Positions 46,018-55,299 of a stretch of 64,000 nt of DNA are shown one piece after another; position 1 is the first letter of the stretch, and the number at the start of each line of letters is the position of its first letter. Source of the stretch: Streptomyces shenzhenensis (GTDB lineage: Bacteria; Actinomycetota; Actinomycetes; Streptomycetales; Streptomycetaceae); assembly GCF_021462265.1 (NCBI RefSeq), contig NZ_JAJONF010000045.1:1-64000 (forward strand). Reading direction: 5' to 3'. A program made the position numbers and the translations under genes. The notes under the pieces are model-generated. The model was not told the origin of the DNA. It saw nothing but the letters and a program-made list of their open reading frames with translations, and searched no databases.

Positions 46018-46560
46018 ATGTTCACCAGCACCAGTCCGCAGCTGGCCTACGGATTCATCTCCGTATTCGCGCTGGCGAGCAGTGTCGACCATGTCGGCCT
46101 CGCCGTGCACCGGAGCACCGGTTGGGCCCCGCCCCCGTGGGCCTCGGCCGTGCTCGTGCTGGCCCTGGCGGGCGCGGTGGGCACGCTCATCGTCCGGGAG
46201 ATCAGCCTGACGCTGCGGATCCTGCTCATCATCGAGGCGGCCACGGCTGGCGTCGTCCTCGTGCTCACTCTCGTACTGCTCGTCAACCTGTACCTGCGCG
46301 GGCAGATGGACTGGTCTTTGCTGGCGCTCCACCAGGCGACTCCGAAGAACGTCGGCGCCGGGGCCGCCGTCGTCATGACGGCGTTCGTCGGTTTCGAGAG
46401 CTCGACCGCGATCGGCGCCGAGGCCACCAGCCGTTCCGCGACATCCCGCGTGCCCTGGTGTGGACCGTGGTGGCGGGCGGTGCCCTCTACTTCCTGGCCG
46501 CCTCGCCCCAGGTCGCGGCCGTTGGCATGCTGGACATCCCCGCCGCGGACGGCGGATCTG
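46018..46560 (+). pseudogene. APC-family permease fragment, frameshifted
   Basis: SPQLAYGFISVFALASSVDH, GTLIVREISLTLRILLIIEA and FVGFESSTAIGAEATSRS are membrane segments and a loop of amino acid/amine permeases. A frameshift near 46440 moves the rest (IPRALVWTVVAGGALYFLAA) to another frame, which ends in a stop near 46560. The first three segments and the C-terminal half are missing. It adjoins the IclR-type gene and may have been the partner of the amine oxidase. Confidence 0.8.
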
Positions 46561-47142
46561 CGCGCCCGTGAACCGAAGGCCATCCACCGAGCGCTGCGTG
46601 TCCTGGAAGCCGTCGCCGAGATCGGTCCCGGAGCAACCGCGAAAGAGGTCTCCCAAGCACTGGAGTACCCGACCGCGACGACCTACCGGCTGCTCAACCT
46701 GCTGGTCCAGGACGGATACCTGGTGCGGATGCCGGACCTGCGGGGATTCGCGCTGGGCCGGAAGGTCACCGCGCTCGCCGGATACGTCGAGGCGGCACGG
46801 GTGCCGACCGCCGTACGCGCACTGTTGGAAGAACTGCGCGGACAGATCCACGCCGGAATCCATCTCATCCGGATCGACGGGGGCCGGCTCACCTTCGTCG
46901 ACACCGACGACGTCTTCCCGCCGCCCGCCCTCGACGCGGTCCGGATCCTGCGCACCGGGGATCTCACGGCCCTCGTCCACGAGGCCACCGATCTGCCCAG
47001 CCTCGTCGCCCCCATCCTCGACCACAGCGGGCAGATGGCGGCCTGCCTGCTGCTCGTCGGCCGGCCGTCGCCACCGCCCGGCGACCGCGAGGCGCGGATC
47101 CTGAGTGAGTACGCCGAGCGGTTGACCCCGCTGATCGTTTGA
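46561..47142 (+). CDS. IclR-type regulator lacking its own start codon
   Basis: About 193 codons encode an IclR-like protein: helix-turn-helix (ALRVLEAVAEIGPGATAKEV, SQALEYPTATTYRLLNLLVQ) followed by a short effector region (RGQIHAGIHLIRIDGGRLTF, LPSLVAPILDHSGQMAACLL). No ATG, GTG or TTG precedes the fold in this frame except the ATG at 46018 of the broken permease, so the only translation path is a permease-IclR fusion of 374 residues, part of it out-of-frame permease sequence. The effector domain is shorter than the usual IclR. I mark it as a probably damaged 5'-truncated gene. Confidence 0.7.
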   Translation, partial: RAREPKAIHRALRVLEAVAEIGPGATAKEVSQALEYPTATTYRLLNLLVQDGYLVRMPDLRGFALGRKVTALAGYVEAARVPTAVRALLEELRGQIHAGIHLIRIDGGRLTFVDTDDVFPPPALDAVRILRTGDLTALVHEATDLPSLVAPILDHSGQMAACLLLVGRPSPPPGDREARILSEYAERLTPLIV

Positions 47143-47235
47143 AAGACCGGTGGGCGACCGCCAGGGCCGGCGCTCGCCCACCAGCCGGCCGGAGTCGCGA
47201 CCGGTTCAGCGAGCCTCTTGTGAGGCTCCCCGCGT

Positions 47236-47322
47236 TCACCGGAAATCCTCCACCGGGAGCTCTGCCTCCAGTTCGCCGCCGTAGTGCTCGACCGCCGGAT
47301 CGCGGTGCAGCCCACCGCTCAT
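47236..47322 (-). CDS. 28-residue ORF after the permease fragment
   Basis: The sequence reads MSGGLHRDPAVEHYGGELEA, then ELPVEDFR, then stop. A GAGGAG lies just upstream and the ATG follows the permease stop by three bases, as in a coupled operon. It could be a true small protein or the intact beginning of a truncated gene. No function is assigned. Confidence 0.4.
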   Translation of the reverse strand: MSGGLHRDPAVEHYGGELEAELPVEDFR

Positions 47323-47325
47323 CGC

Positions 47326-48336
47326 TTACTCCTCTTCCGGCGCGAGCACCAGGCGGTGACGGGCGACGAGGTAGTAGAGGGCGAGCCCGATCACATAGAG
47401 CACGGCGATCGCGATCACTGCACTGCGGTGGTCGCTGTTGATCAGGATGCCCACGAAGGTGACCGCCGCGATCACGAACGCCAGTACCGCGCCCCAGTTG
47501 CCGGTGGGACTGACGTAGGGCCGCACGGCGCGGGGGTACTTGCGGCGCAGCACCACGAACGAGACCATCTGCAGCATGTAGGCCAGCACTGCACCCCAGA
47601 CCGAGATGTTCAGCACGATGCTCGACGCGGTGGCGCCGGCGTGGCTCGCGACGAGCAGCGCGACGAAGCCGATGGCCGCGCCGGCCAGCAGGGCGGCATA
47701 GCGCGTCTGGCGCTTGCCGGTGAGAGACAGGAACCGCGGGTAGTAGCCCGAGCGCGACAGCGAGTAGAGGTTGCGGCCGTAGGCGAACATGATTCCCTGC
47801 AGACTCGCCAGGAGCCCGATCAGCGCGAACCCGGCGAGCACGCGTGCCCAGCCGCCGGGCAGGAACGACGCGAAGCCGTCGAGGAGGGGCTGTCCCGAGG
47901 CGCCGGTCGTCCTGGCGCCGAGCACCGCGGTGTTGAAGACGTAGACCAGGACCGCGAAGACCATCAGGGTCACCATGCCGGCGATGCCCGCCCGGGGCAC
48001 GTCGCGCTGCGGGTTGTGCGCCTCCTCGGAGGCCAGCGGGAGTTCCTCGATGCCGAGGTAGAACCACATCGCGAACTGCAGCGCGTACAGGAGCCCCTTG
48101 AGCCCGTGGGGGAGCACCGAGCTGTGGCCGGCGCCCGGGGCGATGTCGTCGAGCGAGCCGAAGTGGACGGCGCCGTGCGCGAGGGCGGAGACGAAGAAGA
48201 ACGCGAGGATCGCGCAGGAGAGGATCGCGATGGTGAGGGCGAACTTGAACGACACCGCCGCGCCCCAGGTGTTCAGGGCGACGAAGACGCCGTAGAGAAT
48301 GATCCACCACAGCCACCCGCGCAGGCTGAGAACCAC
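47326..48336 (-). pseudogene. Ethanolamine/amine-type APC permease, N-terminally truncated
   Basis: About 336 codons give the last nine or so membrane segments of an APC permease resembling ethanolamine permeases (LRGWLWWIILYGVFVALNTW, AMWFYLGIEELPLASEEAHN, PQRDVPRAGIAGMV, FLSLTGKRQTRYAALLAGA). The first three segments, including the substrate-site GxxG region of helix 1, are absent; the natural length is about 450 or more. The coding sequence after the break is undamaged. It is likely non-functional. Confidence 0.8.
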
Positions 48337-48793
48337 CCCTCACGGTCAGAGGCGTACTGCCTCTGTGGCTGCCGGCAGGGGAAGTGGCCCCAGCCGGCAT
48401 CGAGTTCCGCCTTCTCTTGTCGCTCTCGAACGCCGTGATCGTCAATGGGCATTGACCCCACCGGGGTACGCAAGACGCAGGTCGGCGGGTGGAGCCGTCA
48501 CCATCCGCCGACGCGGCCCCGGTGGTGATGGCTGAGGCCGGCAGGAGGCGGCAAGTGGGGTCACGGAACACTGATCTTGATCTCTGTCCCCGGTGTTGAG
48601 CCGGACCCGGCGATGTGTCCCGCCATGGGCGGCCCAGAAGTTGTCGCCGTCCGGGCCCGGTGAGCGTCACCACGGCCACCGGCAAGGGCATCTGGGCCGC
48701 GACCCGGGCGCTCCGCAGGCTTGACCGGCCACCCCGCTCGGCGGCAGGATGCGCGCCGGGATCCGTGTCGGCGCCGCGCGTGCTCAGCGTTGC
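48337..48793. other. Non-coding region, 457 bp, between the permease relic and ABC operon
   Basis: No gene recognised. The right end is the 3' side of the minus-strand ABC operon, but no long stem with a T tract was found. Confidence 0.4.
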
Positions 48794-49645
48794 TCAGCCG
48801 TGCTCGTTGATTCGGCGCAGGAAGGCGCGTGTGCGTTCGTGGGCGGGGTCGGTCATGAGTTTCTCGGGAGGGCCTTCCTCCAGGACGACCCCTTGGTCGA
48901 ACATGACCAGCCGGTCGGCGGCCGAGCGGGCGAACCCCATCTCGTGGGTGACGACGATCATCGTCATGCCGTCGTCGACGAGTTCCTTCATCACGGCGAT
49001 GACCTCGCCGACCATCTCGGGGTCGAGGGCGCTCGTCGGTTCGTCGAAGAGCATCAGCTCCGGCTTCATGGCGAGGGCGCGGGCGATGGCGACGCGCTGC
49101 TGCTGGCCGCCGGACAGGGCCGACGGCCGCGACGATGCCTTGTGTTCGAGGCCGACCCTCGCCAGGAGCGCCTGGGCCTGCTCCCGCGCCTCGGCTTTCG
49201 GCATGCCCAGGACCTTCGTCGGCGCGACGGCCACGTTGTCGAGCGCGGTCAGATGGGGAAAGAGGTTGAAGCGCTGGAAGACGAAACCGATGTTGCGGCG
49301 GCGTTCGGCCACCACCTTCGGCCGCTCCTCCACCGGCCGATCGGAGCCCGACGGCCGCGGCCGGTAACCGACCGGGCGGCCGTGGATGAGGATCTCGCCC
49401 TCGTCGATGCGCTCCAGGTGGTTGAGACATCGCAGGAACGTGGTCTTGCCGGACCCGGACGGCCCCACCATGACCACGACCTCGCGGGCCCTGACGTCCA
49501 TGGAGATGCCGCTGAGCACCCGGACATCGCCGAAGCGCTTGACCACCCCGCGTGCCGACATCACCGCCGACGCGTCGGCCGGCCCGGCGGGTGACACTGT
49601 CCCGTGGCCCTCTTGTTCGCCGGCCTGCCTCGTGATCGGTTCCAT
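48794..49645 (-). CDS. Polar amino acid ABC transporter ATPase
   Basis: The 283-residue protein has the Walker A GPSGSGKTT, signature LSGGQQQRVAIARAL, Walker B LMLFDEPTSALD and switch His in IVVTHEMGF, all of the GlnQ/HisP subfamily. A loop insertion between residues 95 and 115 (RPRPSGSDRPVEERPKV) is unusual. It begins one base after the permease stop (ATG 49643-49645) and is the last gene of the operon. Confidence 0.95.
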   Translation of the reverse strand: MEPITRQAGEQEGHGTVSPAGPADASAVMSARGVVKRFGDVRVLSGISMDVRAREVVVMVGPSGSGKTTFLRCLNHLERIDEGEILIHGRPVGYRPRPSGSDRPVEERPKVVAERRRNIGFVFQRFNLFPHLTALDNVAVAPTKVLGMPKAEAREQAQALLARVGLEHKASSRPSALSGGQQQRVAIARALAMKPELMLFDEPTSALDPEMVGEVIAVMKELVDDGMTMIVVTHEMGFARSAADRLVMFDQGVVLEEGPPEKLMTDPAHERTRAFLRRINEHG

Positions 49646-49646
49646 G

Positions 49647-50492
49647 TCAGTGGGCCTCCTTGCCTACGAGCGTGGCGTCCTCGCGGCCGGTGGTGCGGCC
49701 CAGGCCGCCACCGGTGAGCCGCTCCCGCAGCGAGGGTGCGGCGATCAGCTGTCCGGGATCGGCGAGTCTGCGCTCGATGAAGCGCTGGACGAAGGACCAC
49801 ACCGTGGTCAGCGCGAGGTAGTAGCAGGCGGCGACGAGGAAGATCTCGAAGGTCTTGAAGGTCGCCGAGTTGATCGACTGCGCGGTCAGGAACATCTCCT
49901 GCAGGCCGATGACCGACAGGAGGGAGGTCGACTTCATCATCAGGTTGAACTCGTTGCCCAGCGGCGGAATGATGATCCGGATCGCCTGCGGCAGCAGCAC
50001 GACCCGCATGGTCATCGCCGGGGTCATGCCCAGGGCCTGCGCGGCCTCCGCCTGCCCGGGATCGATGGCGTCGAGGGCCGCGCGGAAGATCTCGGCCATG
50101 TACGCGGCCTCGTTCACGGCGAGCGTCAGAATGGCCGCCTGCACGACGCCGAGGAGCACGAGCCCGCCGACCTGGACGTCCTCGAAGCGGTAGACGCCCG
50201 CCGCGGCGAGGCCGTTGTAGACGAGGACGAGTTGGACGAGCAGGGGCGTACCGCGGATCAGCCAGACATAGGTCCGGCCGCCCCAGCGCAGCGGGGAAAA
50301 GCGGCTGCGCTGGGCCAGGGCGACGGCGAACCCGAGGAGCACACCGAGCAGTTGGGCGACCACCGAGATGTAGACGGTGCGCCAGAGCCCGTCGAGGAAC
50401 ACTCCGGAGGGCGAGAACAGGTAGTGCCAGAAGAACGGCCAGTCGAAGCCGGCCGGCTGCACTGCGTCGGCGAGGACGGTTGCGTGAGTCAC
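49647..50492 (-). CDS. Polar amino acid ABC transporter permease
   Basis: The protein is 281 residues from the GTG at 50490-50492. The HisM/GlnP-type permease has about five membrane segments and the EAA-like loop AAYMAEIFRAALDAIDPGQA plus ALGMTPAMTMRVVLLPQAI. It should form a homodimeric channel with the ATPase encoded next to it. It stands 31 bp after the binding-protein gene. Confidence 0.93.
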   Translation of the reverse strand: MTHATVLADAVQPAGFDWPFFWHYLFSPSGVFLDGLWRTVYISVVAQLLGVLLGFAVALAQRSRFSPLRWGGRTYVWLIRGTPLLVQLVLVYNGLAAAGVYRFEDVQVGGLVLLGVVQAAILTLAVNEAAYMAEIFRAALDAIDPGQAEAAQALGMTPAMTMRVVLLPQAIRIIIPPLGNEFNLMMKSTSLLSVIGLQEMFLTAQSINSATFKTFEIFLVAACYYLALTTVWSFVQRFIERRLADPGQLIAAPSLRERLTGGGLGRTTGREDATLVGKEAH

Positions 50493-50523
50493 GTCGTCTT
50501 CTCTCTGCGAGCCTTTCCCTTGA

Positions 50524-51399
50524 TCAGTTGGCGATGTCGTCGCCGGCCAGGTTCCACTTCTTGAGGATGGTGTCGTACGCGCCGCTCTTGCGTACCGCTG
50601 CCAGGGCCTGGGTGAGCGCGTCGTGCAGGGAGGTGTCGTCCTTGCGGGTCGCGGCTCCCACCTTGATGCGGTTGAACGGTTCGCCGACGAGGCTGAAGGC
50701 GCCCGGCTGCTGCTTCAGCACATACGCGGCGGTCTCCAGCGTCGTGCCGTAGGCGTCCACCAGGCCGATGCGCAGTTGCTGGAGGGCGTCGCTGTCCTTG
50801 GTGAACTGCCGGATGTCGATCTTCGGCTTGCCGGCCGCCGCGCACTTCTCGGACTGACCGGTGAGGTACTGGACGACGGTTGTGCCCGTCTGCCCGGCCG
50901 CCTTCCTGCCGCACAGATCCTCCGCGCCCTTGATGGCCTTGGCATTCTTCTCGGCCACGACCAGGGTGTTGGAGGCGTACATGTACGGGACGAAGTCGAC
51001 GACCTTCTCCCGCTCCGGCTTGATGTAGAGCTGGCTGATGATCGCGTCGCACTGCTTGGCCTGCAGCGCGGGGATGATCCCGTTGAAGCTGGTGTTGGCC
51101 CAGTTCGCCCGGACCCCGAGCGCGGCGGCCAGCGCGTCCCCGAGTTCGACCTCGGCTCCGACCGGCTTCTGCGCGGCGTCGTAGTACGTCAGTGGCGGCG
51201 CGCTGATGTCCGAGCAGTAGGTGATCTGACCGCCCTTGACGAGCGCGCCCGCGGGCAGCTTGACCGACGCCGCCGTCGTGGTGGCGGCGTCGGCTCCACC
51301 GGAGTTGCCGGCGCATCCGGTGAGGGCCATGGCGGCCGCGGCGGTGGCGGCGGTCAGTACGGACACCGATCGACGGGAGAGGGACAGCGACCTGGCCAT
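50524..51399 (-). CDS. Polar amino acid ABC transporter binding lipoprotein
   Basis: The protein is 291 residues from the ATG at 51397-51399; an upstream start (51423) is possible. Lipobox MALTGC, Cys about 31. Type 3 solute-binding features are GGQITYCSDISAPPLTYYD, QCDAIISQLYIKPEREKVVD, and DAYGTTLETAAYVLKQQPGA. The class usually binds amino acids, but AxxR salt-bridge residues are not clear. A divergent gamma-glutamyltransferase suggests a gamma-glutamyl peptide or amide as ligand. It is the first gene of the operon. Confidence 0.9.
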   Translation of the reverse strand: MARSLSLSRRSVSVLTAATAAAAMALTGCAGNSGGADAATTTAASVKLPAGALVKGGQITYCSDISAPPLTYYDAAQKPVGAEVELGDALAAALGVRANWANTSFNGIIPALQAKQCDAIISQLYIKPEREKVVDFVPYMYASNTLVVAEKNAKAIKGAEDLCGRKAAGQTGTTVVQYLTGQSEKCAAAGKPKIDIRQFTKDSDALQQLRIGLVDAYGTTLETAAYVLKQQPGAFSLVGEPFNRIKVGAATRKDDTSLHDALTQALAAVRKSGAYDTILKKWNLAGDDIAN

Positions 51400-51451
51400 T
51401 TCCGAACCCCTTTGCGATTTCACGCTGTTGCGCGACGATGTAAGTCAGTGT

Positions 51452-51474
51452 CATAGTCGATATCGTTGACTATG
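51452..51474. promoter_or_regulatory. Inverted repeat CATAGTC-N9-GACTATG, candidate TetR operator
   Basis: Two perfect 7-base arms (51452-51458 and 51468-51474) are centred between the divergent binding-protein gene (start 51399) and the gamma-glutamyltransferase gene (51580). The 23-base size fits a TetR-family dimer site. The TetR gene at 53251 lies downstream in the same operon as the transferase. Confidence 0.6.
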
Positions 51475-51579
51475 GAGGGAAGCTAGGCCCGCCGCTCTCG
51501 GACTGTCAAGAAGTCCCTTGTAACGCGGCGGTTAAAGAGGCCGCACCGCAGGCGGCCGCCGACGTACTCGGGAAGGGAA

Positions 51580-53199
51580 ATGATGTCCGCACTCACCGAA
51601 CGCCCGCTCGCCGCGAGGGGCGGGGAATGGGCCGTCGCCACGCCCCACGCCACAGCCGGCGACGTGGCGGCCGAGGTGCTGCGCGGGGGAGGCAACGCGG
51701 TCGACGCGGCGCTTGCCGCCGCCGCCATGCTGACGGTGGTCTACCCCAACCAGTGCTCGGTCGGCGGCGACCTGCTGGCGCTGGTGGGCACCCGGGACGG
51801 TGACATCCGCGTCGTCAACGCCAGCGGCCGGTCCCCCCGCGCGGTCGACGTACCCGCGCTGACGGCGGCGTACGCCATGATGCCGGTCCGCGGAGCCCTG
51901 CCGGTGACGGTCCCCGGCGTGGTCGCCGGATGGGGCGCCCTCGCCGAGAACTGGGGCACCCGCCCGCTCGCCTCGGCGCTCGCGCCCGCCGAGGCCGCCG
52001 CCCGTGAGGGGGTGCCCGTGGCCTCCGGACTGGCCCACGACCTCGCACGGGAGAGCGGCCACCTGGCCCGGGATCCCGGCATGCGAGGGGTGTTCTTCAC
52101 CGACGGCGAGGTCCTCGCGGCCGGACAGACGCTGCGCCAGCCCCACCTCGCCCGCTCCCTGGCCCTGATCGGCTCCGAAGGCCCCGCCGCGATGTACGGC
52201 GGAGAGGTGGGCGCGAGCCTGGTGAAGCTGCTCGCGGCGGGCGGCTCCGCGATGACGGAGGAGGACTTCGCCGCACACACCGTGGACCTCTCACAGGCGC
52301 TCGCCGTGGAGTACGACGGTGTCGAGTACCTGTCGGCCGGTGCGAACTCGCAGGGCCTCTACTTCCTCCAGGGCCTCAAGGCACTCGACGTGGTCCGCAC
52401 GGTCCGCGGGCCGCTCGACCCGCTGGGCCGCGACGCCGGCGTGGTCGCCTCCGTACTCGCGTGGGCCGCCGGTGACCGCGACCGCTACTGCGCCGACCCG
52501 GACTGGAGCAGTGCCCCGGTCGACCACCTGCTGTCCGACGCGTACGCCCGGCGCGTCGCCGAGCACGCCATGTCGGGCGCGGCGGTCGGCCTCCTCGCAC
52601 AGCGCAAGGCGTCCGGTGACACCGTCGCGGTGGTGGTGGCCGACGCGGACGGCACCTGGGTCTCCCTGATCCAGAGCGTCTTCCACAGCTTCGGCGCCGC
52701 CGTGCTCGACCCCGGCACCGGGATCGTCCTGCACAACCGGGGGGCCTCGTTCTCCCTCGACCCCGCCTCGCCCAACGTGCTGGCCGGAGGGAAGCGGCCG
52801 CTGCACACGCTCATGCCGGTTCTGGTCCGCGAAGGGGGCGAACTCGTCGGCGCGCACGGCGCGATGGGCGGACGCGCGCAACCCCAGGTGCACACCCACA
52901 TGGCCCTGCATCTCGCCGCAGGTTCCGCCCCCGAACACGCCGTGTCGGTGCCACGCTGGATACTCGGAGCCATGGAGGCAGGGGGGACGACCGGCGCGGG
53001 TGTCGTCAGCACCGAGCAGGACGTCCCGCCCGCCGGCGTCCACGCCATCGAGGGGGCGGGCTTCACCGTCCGCTCGCTCGGCGCGAACGACGACGAGGTG
53101 GGCCACGGGCAGTTGGTCCGGCGGGTCCCCGGGGACGGCGGGCCGCACCTGGCGGCGGCCAGCGATCCGCGCGCGGACGGTTCGGCGGTCGCCGGCTGA
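51580..53199 (+). CDS. Gamma-glutamyltransferase family protein, cytoplasmic type
   Basis: The protein is 539 residues. The N-terminal half resembles the large subunit (ATPHATAGDVAAEVLRGGGN, NQCSVGGDLLALV, GRSPRAVD). The nucleophile at the cleavage point is probably Thr348 in SGDTVAVVVADADG, followed by WVSLIQSVFHSFGAAV and RPLHTLMPVLV of the small subunit. No signal peptide is present, unlike most gamma-glutamyltransferases, so it should act on an imported compound. It is divergent from the ABC transporter and followed by a TetR gene. The activity may be transfer, hydrolysis or acylase-like. Confidence 0.9.
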   Translation: MMSALTERPLAARGGEWAVATPHATAGDVAAEVLRGGGNAVDAALAAAAMLTVVYPNQCSVGGDLLALVGTRDGDIRVVNASGRSPRAVDVPALTAAYAMMPVRGALPVTVPGVVAGWGALAENWGTRPLASALAPAEAAAREGVPVASGLAHDLARESGHLARDPGMRGVFFTDGEVLAAGQTLRQPHLARSLALIGSEGPAAMYGGEVGASLVKLLAAGGSAMTEEDFAAHTVDLSQALAVEYDGVEYLSAGANSQGLYFLQGLKALDVVRTVRGPLDPLGRDAGVVASVLAWAAGDRDRYCADPDWSSAPVDHLLSDAYARRVAEHAMSGAAVGLLAQRKASGDTVAVVVADADGTWVSLIQSVFHSFGAAVLDPGTGIVLHNRGASFSLDPASPNVLAGGKRPLHTLMPVLVREGGELVGAHGAMGGRAQPQVHTHMALHLAAGSAPEHAVSVPRWILGAMEAGGTTGAGVVSTEQDVPPAGVHAIEGAGFTVRSLGANDDEVGHGQLVRRVPGDGGPHLAAASDPRADGSAVAG

Positions 53200-53250
53200 C
53201 GCCGTGGCCGGGTACGCGATCATGAGATCGATCGACGTGGGGAAGGAAGC

Positions 53251-53964
53251 ATGACCAACAGCAGTACCAGGACGACCAAGAGGGCGGGCCGGAGCCGGCT
53301 GCCGCGAGGCACCCTGAGCCAGGAACTGATCATCCAGGCGGCATTCAGGGTCGCGGACTCCTCCGGTATGGAGAAGCTGACGTTCCAGGCCCTCGGCCGT
53401 GAGCTCTCCGCCCATCCGACGGCGATCTACCGGCACTTCCGCAACAAGGACGAACTACTGCTGGCACTCATCGACGCCCTGCACGAGGAGGCACTGGCCA
53501 GCACCCCGCCGCCCACGGACGACTGGGCGCACGACCTCATGGAGATCGCGATCCACACCCATGAGGCGTTTCTCCGCCATCCCCGGGTGGGGGCCCTGGC
53601 GGCCGCGCGCACCGCCCGGCGGGAGAACGAGTTCCGGTCCGTGGAACGCAAACTGGACTGCATGCGCAGGGCCGGCCTCGACGACGCCGAAGCAGCCCGC
53701 TACTACCGGGTCTTCGCCGACCTGGTGCTGGCCTACAGCGCCATGGACGCGAGCCTGGCCGCGCTGTCCCCGGAACTCCGGGACGCCGACCTGCACGCAT
53801 GGAAGACCGACTACCTCACGCTGCCACCCGACAGATATCCCAACATCGCACGGGTCGCCCCACGGTTCGTGGGTCTGGACGACCCCCAGAACTTCGTGAC
53901 GGCCGTCCAGGCGGTCATCGACACGGTCCGGGCGAAGACGGAGCACGAGGCGCGCCGCACCTGA
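53251..53964 (+). CDS. TetR-family transcriptional regulator
   Basis: The 237-residue protein has an N-terminal helix-turn-helix (LTFQALGRELSAHPTAIYRH, FRNKDELLLALID) and an all-helical ligand domain (HEAFLRHPRVGALAAARTAR, LVLAYSAMDASLAALSPEL). A GGGGAAGGAAG ribosome-binding site supports the start. It follows the transferase by 51 bp and is probably co-transcribed, giving feedback on the divergent promoter with its inverted repeat. Confidence 0.92.
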   Translation: MTNSSTRTTKRAGRSRLPRGTLSQELIIQAAFRVADSSGMEKLTFQALGRELSAHPTAIYRHFRNKDELLLALIDALHEEALASTPPPTDDWAHDLMEIAIHTHEAFLRHPRVGALAAARTARRENEFRSVERKLDCMRRAGLDDAEAARYYRVFADLVLAYSAMDASLAALSPELRDADLHAWKTDYLTLPPDRYPNIARVAPRFVGLDDPQNFVTAVQAVIDTVRAKTEHEARRT

Positions 53965-54249
53965 GCCGCGGCGCGCCGGGTCCTCACGAAGCCGACCAGC
54001 CGCGGCGCACCCGGTCCTCACGACGCGGACACGACGCGACGCGAGCCAAATCCGTAGGACTGCGACATGCCCGCGCAGACCTCCGCCAGGCCCTACTGTC
54101 AGCCCACGCAGCACTGGTCACTCACCCCAGCGGCCCTCATGGTCGGCGAGCGCGGCAGCCAGCGCATCGAGGACGCACAGCCTTCGTCAGCCCCGCGAGG
54201 GCGCGAGGGGACGGGGAGTTCCGGGTCGTTCTCGTGCAGAAGCCAGCGC

Positions 54250-54545
54250 AGCTTGTTCGCCGCGGCGGTCGACGTGCCCGTCATCTTCCACGGCCACAAC
54301 AACCTCAGCACGGCCGTCGCCGACTCGATCGCCGCGGTCTGCGCGGGTGCCACCGTCATCGACGGCTGCGCGCGGCTTCGGCGCCGGTGCCGGCAACACC
54401 CAGCTGGAAGTGGTCGTGCCGCTCCTGGAACGGCTCGGCTACGCCACCGGTATCGACCTCGAAGCCCTGCTGCACGCGGCGGACGTCGCCCACGAGCAGC
54501 TGATGCCCGCCCCTCCGATCAGCGACTCGGTGAGCTTGGTCAGCG
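54250..54545 (+). pseudogene. 4-hydroxy-2-oxovalerate aldolase (MhpE-like) fragment, frameshifted
   Basis: DVPVIFHGHNNLSTAVADSI, AAVCAGATVIDGCA in one frame and GFGAGAGNTQLEVVVPLLER, IDLEALLHAADVAHEQLMPA in the next match the middle and end of MhpE-type aldolases (GHNNLGLAV, GFGAGAGNTQ). A frameshift lies near 54370. The N-terminal catalytic half is missing. Confidence 0.85.
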
Positions 54546-54840
54546 GACTGGCAGCGTTCGACGTCGCCGCCGTGTGCACCGGCTTCGTGTACGCCCTGGC
54601 CGCTCGGACCGATGGTGCTCGGCAGCGACGGCGCCCACCGCGACCTCCTGGTCGTCCCGCACAGCGGCCACATGCAGATGCAGGGCCCGGACCCTGTTCC
54701 GGCACGCCGTCGACGGGATGTGGCTGCCGCCCGAGCGGCTCGGCGTACGTCTCGGCGACGACGTCCTGGACAAGGACGCCGGCATCGGAGCCCTGAGCAC
54801 GCTGGTCGAGCAGCAGCTCGGCGCGCAGGAGCAGCGGTGA
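54546..54840 (+). pseudogene. 3-oxoacyl-ACP synthase III-like fragments
   Basis: AFDVAAVCTGFVYALAAR gives the region around the catalytic Cys of FabH-type ketosynthases. PMVLGSDGAHRDLLVVPHSG and, in a changed frame, RTLFRHAVDGMWLPPERLGV give later blocks. About 100 residues between the blocks are deleted. The joint with the preceding aldolase fragment is seamless in frame (SLVSGLAAFDVAAVC), so it is a recombination chimera. Confidence 0.7.
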
Positions 54841-55296
54841 ACCGGCCCGCACGGAGGTCACTGAGGGCCTGGCTGATCACCCCCGCGGTGAACGCCGGCC
54901 GGTTCGAGAAAGCCAAGTCGTCCGGGCCGACGTCGCCCTGGCGGACCTGGAGGGCTCCGTCGCCCCCGCCGACAAGGCGACCGCCGCCCGCCTTCTGCAC
55001 TCGGCGGCGGGCGACGGCCTGGTGCTGGGCCGGCGCGTGAACGCGCCCATCACCGTCGACGGTGTACACGACCTCGCGGCCGTCTCCGGCTACACCCACC
55101 GGCCTGGCATCGTCCTGGTCGCGAAGGTGGAGTCCGCCCGCGACATCGAAGTGGTCGCCGGTGCCCTGGACACCGGCGGGCAGGCCGCCGTCATCTACGC
55201 GCTGACCGAAACCCCGCGCGCCATCGACCGGCTGCCCGCGATCGTGAGGGCCGACCGGCTCGACGGCCTCCTGTTCGGCGCGGCCCGCAACACCTT
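54841..55296 (+). pseudogene. HpcH/HpaI (CitE-like) aldolase fragment, frameshifted
   Basis: SLRAWLITPAVNAGRFEKAK in one frame, then ADVALADLEGSVAPADKATA, VNAPITVDGVHDLAAV and PGIVLVAKVESARDIEVVAG in the next, resemble CitE-type lyases. The frameshift is near 54915. The reading ends at GLLFGAARN about 80 residues short, where the minus-strand hydrolase fragment begins. Confidence 0.8.
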
Positions 55297-55299
55297 AGC

